A stretch of DNA of 11,480 nt. Origin: Calditrichota bacterium (GTDB lineage Bacteria; Calditrichota; Calditrichia; Calditrichales; Calditrichaceae). Shown here one piece after another: positions 5,701-11,480 of this stretch (position 1 is the first letter of the stretch; each line of letters opens with the position of its first letter). The position numbers and the translations under genes are program-made. The stretch covers positions 1 to 11,480 of the forward strand of contig JAJRSN010000075.1 in NCBI GenBank assembly GCA_024278715.1, given 5' to 3'. Below the pieces are notes generated by a model. That model saw nothing but the letters and a program-made list of their open reading frames with translations, was not told where the DNA came from and searched no databases.

Positions 5701-8700
5701 GACCGCGTATTGGCTGTAATTCGCGGTTCGGCGGTTAATCAGGACGGCAAGAGCAACGGCATCACCGCTCCCAACGGCGTGGCACAACAAAATGTAATCC
5801 GACAGGCTCTGCAAAACGCCAACGTGGAGCCCGACCAGATTCAATACATCGAAACCCACGGTACCGGAACTCCGTTGGGCGATCCCATTGAAGTCGAATC
5901 CGTTAAACGGGTTCTGCTTCAGGAACGAAGAAAAGACAGCCTTCTCTATCTCGGCTCCGTAAAAACAAACATCGGGCATCTGGAATCCGCCGCGGGAATT
6001 GCCGGACTGATTAAAACCGTACTGGCTTTGTACAACGAAGAAATTCCCGCTCACCTGCATTTTAAGGAGCTAAATCCGCACATAAAACTCGACGACGTTC
6101 CCATTAAAATCGCTTCGGAAAACATTCCCTGGAAGCGCGGCGAACGAAAACGTTTTGCCGGGGTCAGCGCCTTTGGCTTTGGCGGTACCAACGCCCATGT
6201 AATTTTAGAAGAAGCGCCGGAGCAACTTTCCGTCTCTCCCGAGCGCGGCGATCAAATTAAGGGAAAAGCGTTTGTTTTGCCGCTTTCGGCAAAAAGCGAT
6301 TCTGCCTTAAAAGATTACGCTCGTGCGGCGGGGCATTTTATTCATCACCAAATCGAAAACAACCCGACATCGTTATACGACGTTCTTTACACGGCTTCGT
6401 TAAAACGCACGCACCACGATATGCGCCTGGCGGTAATCGCCGAATCAAAGGATGAAATTCGTAAAAATATTCAGGATTTTATCGAAGGAAAAGAAAATCC
6501 TTCGGTTGTTTCCGGCATTATTAATCCCAATGTACAGTCTAAAGTCGCTTTTGTGTTTTCCGGGCAGGGACCTCAATGGTGGGCTATGGGTCGGGAGCTC
6601 TACCAAAGCGAACCCGTATTCCGCGCTACCATTGAACGCATTTCACTGTTATTGCAGGAATATGCAAACTGGACGTTAACCGATGAATTACTGGCAGACG
6701 AAGAACATTCGCGTCTCGATCAAACCGAAATCGCCCAGCCGGCGTTATTTGCCATACAGGTCGCTCTTTCCGCGCTGTGGCGAACATGGGGCATTGTTCC
6801 CGACGCCGTTGTGGGACACAGCGTCGGAGAAATTGCCGCCGCTCATCTCTCGGGTATTTTAAGTCTGGACACCGCGATCAAAGTAATTTACCATCGCAGC
6901 CGTTTAATGCAGCAAGCTACCGGTAAGGGCAAAATGGCTGCCATCGATTTACCGCCGGAAGAAGTGCAAAAATTAGTCGAACCTTATTCCGACCGTCTTT
7001 CCGTGGGCGCTCACAACAGCGTCACATCAACTGTTATTTCCGGCGACGAAGCCGCCATTGACGCCGTGTTCGAACAGCTTAAAGAAAAAGACGTGTTCCG
7101 CAAAAAATTACCGGTTAATTACGCCTTTCACAGCCCGATCATGGATAATTACAAACAGGAACTTATCGAATCGCTGGAAGGCATTCTCACCCATCAAATG
7201 CAGATTCCCATTGTATCGTCGGTTACCGGCAAGTTAGCGGAAGAAGGCGATTACAACGCGGAATACTGGGCGCGCAACGTGCGGGAATACGTTCATTTTT
7301 CGCAAGCAATCGATCATTTATTGGATCAGAATTTTAACATTTTTATCGAAATCGGTCCCCATCCGGTTTTACGCAATTACATCAAACAAAACATGACCGC
7401 CAAATCAAAAGAGGTTCATATACTGCCCTCGCTACGACGCAAAGAGCCGGAGCGCCGCAGAATGCTGCTCACCTTTGCCGCGCTTTACACCGCGGGTTAT
7501 CCGGTTGACTGGTCGAGACTCTACTCAAAACAGGGCAAAATCGTCGATCTGCCGCATTACCCTTTTCAACGGCAAAGATATTGGATTACAGACGTACTGG
7601 GAGCCGAACCTCAATCAGCGAAAACCAAATCGAAGAAACGTAAAACCCATCCGCTGCTCGGCGAGGTTCACAGTTCGCCGCTGTTTCCTTCGCATACCAA
7701 CTGGACAATTCAATTGCGTTCTGATTACATCTCTTCGCTGAGCCCCAATCGCATGATGGCGAGAATGTTTGTTCCCGAGGCTGCTTATCTGGAAATGGCT
7801 ATCGCCGCCTCACAACAAATTTTTTCCAAAGACGAGGTCATTTTAGAAGACATTATTTTCAAACATCTTTTTTCATTCGAAGACAATCAAAACCGGCAAT
7901 TGCAGTTCAGTTTAACGCCGGTTTCTTCGCAAAAGGCGCATTTTCAGGCTTACAGCCGGGTGCGGAGTCAATCGCCCAATCAAAACTGGACCATGCACAG
8001 TCTGGGCACAATCATTAACGCCGAACGAATCGAAGAAAGCGTTCCCAAACCGCTGGCGCAATTGATTCAGGAATTGCAGCCCGTGGAAAATATTGAAGCG
8101 CTCATTTCCGCTCCGACCGCCTCAAACAGTCTTGAAATCAACGCCATCCAGCCCGCTATAGAAGGATTATGGGCAGACGGTAACGAGATTCTGGCAAAAG
8201 TCAACCTGAACAAAATCCGCGCAAACGGCTGGTCCGAATACCACATCAATCCGCTGGTTATTAATCTTTGTTTCCGATTGATGGCAATCAGTATTTTACG
8301 ATCTTCGGGTAATTTAAACCTGTTCTATTTAAAATCATTAAAATCGCTTAAATTGATTCAACCGCCCGAATCAGAATTCTGGATTTACCTGCGGCATAAT
8401 ATATCGGCGCAGGCGCAGGACGGAAACATCGGATTCGATTTTTACATCTGTGACGAAAACGAACGACTCCTGATGTCAGTTGAAGAATTGCGTTTAAAGC
8501 AATTTGCCCTTCAGGAGGCTTTAACCAACATCACCTACACCACCCTGTGGAAGCCCCTAAATGATGAATTACTAAGGCAGCCTCCTCGTTCTCTTGCCAA
8601 TCGCTGGTTAATTTTTGACGATCACAGCAGCAGAGCTCAACTGCTTTGCCGCCAGTTAAAACAAAAGGGTTACGAATGCTTCCGAATCTTTGCATCCGAT

Positions 8701-11480
8701 GAAAATACAATTTCCGAAGATTTAACCGTTCGTTTGAATCCGGCAAAACCCGCCGAAGCAAAACCGCTTCTTGAAAAGTTGATTGAGAATAATACAGAAA
8801 TCGTTTATTTCTGGAATTCGCTTGAATCCATTCAACGGGAAGAGGTTCTGTCTTTTCTGCTAAACGATTTAAAACAAAAACCGGACGTCTTTTGGATGGT
8901 CACTCACAGTGCGATTAATATTAACGGACAGACCGAGGCACCCGATTCTTTTCAGGCGTTTTTGAGCGATCTTGCCTTATGGCATGATCAGCGCGGCGTT
9001 AATAAAGTAAAGCAGATCGATGTTCTTGAAGAGAATATTCGCCAATTGCTTCCTGTTTTAAGCTCGCCTCTGAACGAACGACGCATTGCTCTGCGCGGAG
9101 ATAAAATTTATGTCGAGCGGCTCGTCCGTCAAATGCCACTTCTTAAATCCGATCTGTTCTTCCAAATACCGGTTCTTTCCGAGCAGAGCCAGCCTGCGGG
9201 ACCCGAAGAAGTGGAAGTGGAAATTAAAGCTATCGGTTTAAACCGCCGTGATCTAAATCTGGTGCGGGAAAATCAACATTCAAACTGGTCCGATATCGGT
9301 TTGGAATTCGCGGGAATCGTTAAATCCGCCGGCGAAAAAATCGACAAATTTGAATCGGGACAAAGAGTCATGGGCGTTATTTTCGGCGGATTACGCCGCT
9401 ACGGTCTCACCCGCGCCGAGTACATTATGCCCGTTCCCGAAAAGATGAGTTTTGAAGAAGCGGCTTCCATGCCTTACGACTATCTGACCGCTCATTATGC
9501 GCTTTGCTATTTAACTCAAATCCGTCAGGGAGAACGAATACTCATTCATAATGCGGATAATTCCACCGGATTCGCCTTAATTCAAATCGCCAGACATGCC
9601 GAAGCCGAAATCTTTGCCACCGTTAAACACGAAGATCAAATCCCGTTTTTAAAGAGTATGGGCGTATCGCAAGTATTCAGCAATAAAACGCTCAGATTCA
9701 TCGATGAAATTTTCAGGATTACCGGCAACGAAGGCGTGGATATAATCGTTAACACCGCGAGCAATGAACAGTTAACCAACAGCTTTGCGCTTTTACGCGA
9801 CTTTGGCAGGTTCATCGAATTAAACCCCGATGTCGCCTTTCAGCAGTCCATCGTCTATCACAATTTAAGACACAACATCGCTTTTTTTGCCATCGATCTG
9901 GAACATCTTGCGGCGCAGCAGCCAAAACTGCTAAAAAGATTAATGCAGGAAGTAAACGAAAAAGTGCAGCAGGGTATTTACAAACCTCTGAATCCCGAAA
10001 TATTCGACTTGCGTCAAATCGGCATGGCTTTAACGCATTTACGCACCGCCCATTCGCCCGAAAAACACGTGTTGAGTTTAGAACGGAAAGTTAGAGAGGT
10101 TGAACAGCAAAAAGTAGGCTTGTTCAGAGATCAGGGTTTTTATCTGGTTGTCGGACAGTTAGACACCAATAATCTGGCTTTGATTCGATGGCTGCATGAG
10201 CGGGGCGCAAAGAATATCCGTGTCATTCCGCTCTTAACCGCGCCTGCGAGCAAGGAACTTCCCGCTTACGCCGATCCGGTCGAGCGGATCACTCCCGAAC
10301 TGTTTGAGGAACTTAACGGAATCATCATTTCCCTCAATTACCCGGACGCTCAAAACCTGAACAGGGTTACCGAAATCATTAATTACATTTTTGACCGCTG
10401 CGAGAGCAAAGAACTCGATTTTGTGTTGTCAACCGTGCCGTTTACCCTTTTAAACGGAGATTCCGCGGGCAAACCGATTATTCCCTTAAACAACTTTTTG
10501 ATATCTCTGCATTACCGGCGGCAACAAAGCGGACTGCCTTCTTTGCATGTTCAGTTGGGCGGTAGAATTCCGACGGACGAAAAAGTCGCTTTTGCCCGCT
10601 GGGAAATTTTAAAAGAACTCCTTTTGATCGAAAAGGGCAATCTGATTCTCACCGAAGCCGACTGGAACGCCATTTTCACCAAAAAAGACATCAAAGAAAT
10701 ACCAGCCTTCTTCTCGGATTTGTTGCCTCAAAAGACTGCCGGAATTTCAACTTCCCCCGAAGCAAAATCCATTGAACGCGGCGACATCCTGTCAGCGGAT
10801 CCACAGCAGCGGTTTGAATTAGTGCGGGAATATCTCACCAAGGTGCTGGCAAAGGTAATTAAAGTGCAGCCCTCGCAAATAAATCACGCCCACGCCTTAA
10901 CTCAATTTGGCGTCGATTCGCTAATGGCTATCGAATTAAAAAACACGGTCGAAAGCAATTTGGGCGTCAATGTTCCCATTACCACTCTGTTACAGGGACC
11001 GTCGATTAACGATTTGACCGATAAAATACTGGAACAATTAGAGGGCGGCGTTCCCCAGGCGCCTTCCGTTAAATTTTCCGATAAAAAACAGAAACAGACC
11101 GAAATCGTCGAATTTAAATTATCCCATGGTCAGCGCGCCATGTATTTCCAACACACGATGAATCCCGGAAGCGTCTTTAATCTGGCTTACGCCGTACGCA
11201 TCCGGTCGGATTTTGACAAAGAACTTTTAAGGGAATCCTTTCAGAGTCTGATCGATCGTCATCCCTCATTGCGCACAACTTTTCATCTGCCGAACGGCGA
11301 ACCCATTCAGCGCATTCATCCTGCCATGCCCGCCTTTTTTGTAGAAGAAGACCTGCAAGATAAAAACGAAGAACAGGTCCGGCGGCGTTTGCAGGAAGAA
11401 GTTGAAAGCCATTTCGATCTGGAAAACGGACCGTTGATGAGAATTTATCTGTTCCGCCGAGCGCAAAACGATTACATTCT
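2704..11480 (+). CDS. FAAL-led hybrid PKS/NRPS megasynthase with an apparently dead reductive loop (partial at the right edge)
   Basis: One frame is open from ATG 2704 to the window end: 2925 complete codons with no stop. Domains by residue: FAAL about 15-615, acidic linker, ACP1 653-725, KS 748-1170, AT 1281-1579, DH 1649-1934, psiKR 1945-2143, ER 2156-2459, KR 2478-2659, ACP2 2704-2779, condensation from about 2803. The enzyme should adenylate a fatty acid, load ACP1, extend once with malonyl-CoA, and hand the chain to a C domain. KS, AT, FAAL and both ACP serines are intact; DH, ER and KR have lost key residues. It is presumably cytosolic, with no signal peptide. The start is the first Met after in-frame stops (last TAG 2656); the Shine-Dalgarno is poor (AGG 2698-2700, or AAAGAAAGAG 2683-2692). 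The remaining C domain, and probably A/PCP and release domains, lie downstream. Confidence 0.96.
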   Translation, partial: MSEIKDDSRINPDISTLVELLRWRAKTKPDQRAYTYLKDDNKSIEMTYGELDSRARALAALLQSKGLKGNRALLLYPPGLDYIVGFFGCLYADVIAVPAYPPDPNRLNRSLPRLQAIVNDSKTTIALTTDSILYMVRMMRLGNRLGNTLGKMPFLRKFRTTMQYFGSSKGAVAESRALGDLEWISSDNIPGSLSQEWKEPAVSEDTIAFLQYTSGSTGDPKGVILTHGNLLANSRIIYDVMDYHTNSEGVFWIPIYHDMGLIGSVLQPLYGEVPSTLMSPIAFLQRPLRWLDALNNISKDKIIGTAAPNFAYELCIKKATPERIKHLDLSNWVVALSGAEPVRPGTIDRFSEIFSKVGFKKEAFFPAYGLAEATLMVTGSKRNEGPIYIHVDKYALKKNKILETPPEDPNSQTIVSCGYNHPSQRMAIVNPDTFLECKPGEIGEIWVKGPSVSRGYYEREEETKETFHNYLADTKEGPFLRTGDLGFIKDGRLFVTGRVKDLIIIRGANHYPQDIELTVESSHPGLRAGCSAAFTVEQNRQEELVVVAEVRHSKNADFNEMIDAIRQAIVANHDLQVMAVVLIKARTINKTSSGKIQRRATKEEFLKGTLHVVAEWRAQSSVGELPQDTTESQPSIEETDETKPVKVKGKTDQELAIESWLVTQIAETLNIPKSQVDVRKPFISFGLDSAQAVGLAGDLEDYLDRSLPPTLIWDYPTIEELARYLATEGISTQERWIKQPPKVQHEEPIAVIGMAARFPKAHGIQEFWKLLKNKADGISEVPPDRWDKDEFYHPEPGTPGKIVTKSAGFVDNVDLFDAQFFGISPREAVQIDPQQRLLLEVTWEALEHAGLPAEKFMGTKTGVFVGISSNDYSRLPQLQLEKIDPYSGTGNAFSIAANRISYLFDFQGPSMALDTACSSSLVAVHEASRSLLNGDCDMAVAGGVNLILTPELSITFSQAHMLSSDGRCKTFDADADGYGRGEGAGIVVLKRLSDAVKDGDRVLAVIRGSAVNQDGKSNGITAPNGVAQQNVIRQALQNANVEPDQIQYIETHGTGTPLGDPIEVESVKRVLLQERRKDSLLYLGSVKTNIGHLESAAGIAGLIKTVLALYNEEIPAHLHFKELNPHIKLDDVPIKIASENIPWKRGERKRFAGVSAFGFGGTNAHVILEEAPEQLSVSPERGDQIKGKAFVLPLSAKSDSALKDYARAAGHFIHHQIENNPTSLYDVLYTASLKRTHHDMRLAVIAESKDEIRKNIQDFIEGKENPSVVSGIINPNVQSKVAFVFSGQGPQWWAMGRELYQSEPVFRATIERISLLLQEYANWTLTDELLADEEHSRLDQTEIAQPALFAIQVALSALWRTWGIVPDAVVGHSVGEIAAAHLSGILSLDTAIKVIYHRSRLMQQATGKGKMAAIDLPPEEVQKLVEPYSDRLSVGAHNSVTSTVISGDEAAIDAVFEQLKEKDVFRKKLPVNYAFHSPIMDNYKQELIESLEGILTHQMQIPIVSSVTGKLAEEGDYNAEYWARNVREYVHFSQAIDHLLDQNFNIFIEIGPHPVLRNYIKQNMTAKSKEVHILPSLRRKEPERRRMLLTFAALYTAGYPVDWSRLYSKQGKIVDLPHYPFQRQRYWITDVLGAEPQSAKTKSKKRKTHPLLGEVHSSPLFPSHTNWTIQLRSDYISSLSPNRMMARMFVPEAAYLEMAIAASQQIFSKDEVILEDIIFKHLFSFEDNQNRQLQFSLTPVSSQKAHFQAYSRVRSQSPNQNWTMHSLGTIINAERIEESVPKPLAQLIQELQPVENIEALISAPTASNSLEINAIQPAIEGLWADGNEILAKVNLNKIRANGWSEYHINPLVINLCFRLMAISILRSSGNLNLFYLKSLKSLKLIQPPESEFWIYLRHNISAQAQDGNIGFDFYICDENERLLMSVEELRLKQFALQEALTNITYTTLWKPLNDELLRQPPRSLANRWLIFDDHSSRAQLLCRQLKQKGYECFRIFASDENTISEDLTVRLNPAKPAEAKPLLEKLIENNTEIVYFWNSLESIQREEVLSFLLNDLKQKPDVFWMVTHSAININGQTEAPDSFQAFLSDLALWHDQRGVNKVKQIDVLEENIRQLLPVLSSPLNERRIALRGDKIYVERLVRQMPLLKSDLFFQIPVLSEQSQPAGPEEVEVEIKAIGLNRRDLNLVRENQHSNWSDIGLEFAGIVKSAGEKIDKFESGQRVMGVIFGGLRRYGLTRAEYIMPVPEKMSFEEAASMPYDYLTAHYALCYLTQIRQGERILIHNADNSTGFALIQIARHAEAEIFATVKHEDQIPFLKSMGVSQVFSNKTLRFIDEIFRITGNEGVDIIVNTASNEQLTNSFALLRDFGRFIELNPDVAFQQSIVYHNLRHNIAFFAIDLEHLAAQQPKLLKRLMQEVNEKVQQGIYKPLNPEIFDLRQIGMALTHLRTAHSPEKHVLSLERKVREVEQQKVGLFRDQGFYLVVGQLDTNNLALIRWLHERGAKNIRVIPLLTAPASKELPAYADPVERITPELFEELNGIIISLNYPDAQNLNRVTEIINYIFDRCESKELDFVLSTVPFTLLNGDSAGKPIIPLNNFLISLHYRRQQSGLPSLHVQLGGRIPTDEKVAFARWEILKELLLIEKGNLILTEADWNAIFTKKDIKEIPAFFSDLLPQKTAGISTSPEAKSIERGDILSADPQQRFELVREYLTKVLAKVIKVQPSQINHAHALTQFGVDSLMAIELKNTVESNLGVNVPITTLLQGPSINDLTDKILEQLEGGVPQAPSVKFSDKKQKQTEIVEFKLSHGQRAMYFQHTMNPGSVFNLAYAVRIRSDFDKELLRESFQSLIDRHPSLRTTFHLPNGEPIQRIHPAMPAFFVEEDLQDKNEEQVRRRLQEEVESHFDLENGPLMRIYLFRRAQNDYI
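2746..4548 (+). other. Domain: fatty acyl-AMP ligase (FAAL)
   Basis: This domain activates a free fatty acid as acyl-adenylate and passes it to the adjoining ACP rather than to CoA. The P-loop is YTSGSTGDPKG (residues 213-223). FAAL-type signatures follow: WIPIYHDMGLIGSVLQPLYG, the MSPIAFLQRPLRWL segment, PNFAYELC and AYGLAEATLMVTG. The C-terminal subdomain has TGDLGF, GRVKDLIIIRG and the catalytic Lys595 in KTSSGKIQRR. The SGGPNFAYD stretch typical of FAALs reads GTAAPNFAYEL here, a small change near the acyl pocket. The FAAL rather than FACL assignment rests on these motifs and on fusion to an ACP. Confidence 0.95.
4660..4878 (+). other. Domain: acyl carrier protein 1
   Basis: Four-helix carrier fold with the phosphopantetheine site Ser689 in FGLDSAQAVGL. 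It follows a charged, Thr/Glu/Lys-rich linker after the FAAL. It should hold the starter acyl chain before transfer to the KS cysteine. Confidence 0.93.
4945..6213 (+). other. Domain: beta-ketoacyl synthase (KS), intact
   Basis: The length (about 423 residues) and motifs are standard for a modular type I KS. The nucleophile is Cys917 in DTACSSS; the two histidines are His1052 in ETHGTGTPLGD and His1092 in NIGHLESAAG; the end motif is FGFGGTNAHVILEE. It should condense the fatty acyl starter with malonyl-ACP2 to give a beta-ketoacyl chain. Confidence 0.97.
6544..7437 (+). other. Domain: acyltransferase (AT), probably malonyl-specific
   Basis: The N-terminal motif is FVFSGQGPQWWAMG. The active Ser1373 lies in GHSVGE and His1476 in YAFHSP. 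The Phe in the AFH signature and the Val in GHSVG fit malonyl-CoA rather than methylmalonyl-CoA, by the known motif correlation (HAFH versus YASH). The post-AT linker ends with YPFQRQRYW (residues 1620-1628). Confidence 0.92.
7648..8505 (+). other. Domain: dehydratase (DH) fold, catalytic residues lost
   Basis: The double hot-dog is recognisable from HPLLG at its start (residue 1649), PEAAYLEMAIAA, and a late EGLWADGNEILAKV segment. The HxxxGxxxxP motif reads NRMMARMFVP (1682-1691), so the catalytic His is Asn1682 and the Gly is Ala1686. The second motif, usually HPALLDAxxQ, reads NPLVINLCFR (1849-1858), so the catalytic Asp is Asn1854 and the Gln is Arg1858. Dehydration is not expected; a structural role is likely. 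Confidence 0.85.
8536..9132 (+). other. Domain: structural psiKR subdomain
   Basis: Starts with YTTLWKP and ends with RIALRGDKIYVERLVRQ, the usual borders of the structural half of a ketoreductase that precedes an ER insertion. The middle is diverged, and the common PLWGLGRV segment is absent. It has no catalytic function even in active modules. Confidence 0.7.
9169..10080 (+). other. Domain: enoylreductase (ER) fold, NADPH site degraded
   Basis: A zinc-free MDR fold of about 304 residues, the normal size. Family landmarks are GLNRRDLNLV, LEFAGIVKSAG, SGQRVMGV, SFEEAASMPYDYLTAHYAL and GERILIHNA. The nucleotide-binding motif, usually AAAGGVGxAA, reads NADNSTGFAL (about 2283-2292), so the glycine turn is gone. 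The later LNSLAG and GK(H/I) motifs are also altered (VNTASN, SPEKHVLSL). It is most likely inactive, though a divergent cofactor mode cannot be excluded. Confidence 0.8.
10135..10680 (+). other. Domain: ketoreductase (KR) remnant
   Basis: The first strand FYLVVG is followed by QLDTNN where active KRs have the glycine-rich TGGxGGLG loop. The HAAG region reads ISLNYPDA. The GQxxYxxxN segment reads GKPIIPLNN, so the catalytic Tyr is Ile2593. The catalytic Ser region (FSS) reads LSTVP. Only about 110 residues separate the former glycine loop from the former Tyr, shorter than the usual 150 or so. The landmarks SLHYRRQQSGLPSLHVQLGG and the KR-ACP linker with DWNAIF still identify it. Reduction of the beta-keto group here is not expected. 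Confidence 0.8.
10813..11040 (+). other. Domain: acyl carrier protein 2
   Basis: A carrier domain with the phosphopantetheine site Ser2739 in FGVDSLMAIELKN. It accepts the malonyl extender from the AT, carries the beta-ketoacyl product, and precedes the condensation domain. Confidence 0.94.
11110..11480 (+). other. Domain: NRPS-type condensation domain, N-terminal part
   Basis: About 120 residues are visible. C1 motif: LSHGQRAMYF (from residue 2806). C2-like motif: RHPSLRTTF (from 2852). The segment FDLENGPLMRIYLFR follows the usual order. The catalytic HHxxxDG lies beyond the window, so activity and amide versus ester formation cannot be judged. Position after a PKS ACP marks a hybrid PKS-to-NRPS junction. 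Confidence 0.88.

Noticed and set aside
5590..6060. Open frame of 156 codons on the minus strand
   Set aside because: It lies wholly inside the KS domain of the PKS gene, whose + strand frame carries the conserved motifs. It is a shadow frame.
7475..7741. Open frame of 88 codons on the + strand in another frame
   Set aside because: It overlaps the post-AT linker and DH start of the PKS gene; its Arg-rich product is typical of an out-of-frame translation.
1..11480. Insertion sequences, CRISPR arrays, tRNA or rRNA genes
   Set aside because: No transposase motif, no regularly spaced direct repeats, and no cloverleaf or rRNA signature was seen on either strand.

Overview
The window is bacterial DNA of moderate GC content with densely packed coding stretches. 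It contains the end of a sensor kinase gene, a response regulator, a glutamine-amidotransferase-like gene, a gene-poor stretch of about 1.2 kb, and the first 8.8 kb of one very large hybrid PKS/NRPS gene that runs off the right edge. All supported genes are on the + strand. The taxon cannot be fixed from sequence alone. The Rcp1-type response regulator and the FAAL-led PKS are compatible with a Bacteroidota/Calditrichota-like or other environmental Gram-negative bacterium, but that is only a guess.

Region 1 (1-685): the last 75 codons of a histidine kinase ATPase domain overlap by 4 bp (ATGA) with a stand-alone CheY/Rcp1-like receiver, so the two form a translationally coupled two-component pair. 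Region 2 (771-1466): a class I glutamine amidotransferase-like protein with an intact Cys-His-Glu triad. Region 3 (1467-2703): no convincing protein gene. It carries several inverted repeats, a good CRP/FNR-type operator (1656-1671), a weak 140-codon frame behind a perfect Shine-Dalgarno, a 53-codon frame broken by TGA, and a palindrome followed by a T-tract that may be a terminator just before the PKS promoter.

Region 4 (2704 to the end): I translated this frame to the window edge and found no stop (2925 complete codons). The domain order is FAAL - ACP - KS - AT - DH - psiKR - ER - KR - ACP - condensation (cut). FAAL, both ACPs, KS and AT keep their signature residues. The whole reductive loop looks dead: DH has lost both the catalytic His (now Asn) and Asp (now Asn), the ER NADPH glycine motif is rewritten, and KR has lost its glycine-rich loop and catalytic Tyr and is shortened. 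The likely chemistry is: a fatty acid is adenylated and loaded on ACP1, extended once with a malonyl unit, left as a beta-keto acyl chain on ACP2, and passed by the condensation domain to an amine or aminoacyl partner encoded downstream. A beta-keto lipo-amide, possibly cyclised to a tetramate, is a reasonable but untested prediction. The most interesting point in the window is this full-length, frame-intact but apparently non-catalytic reductive loop.
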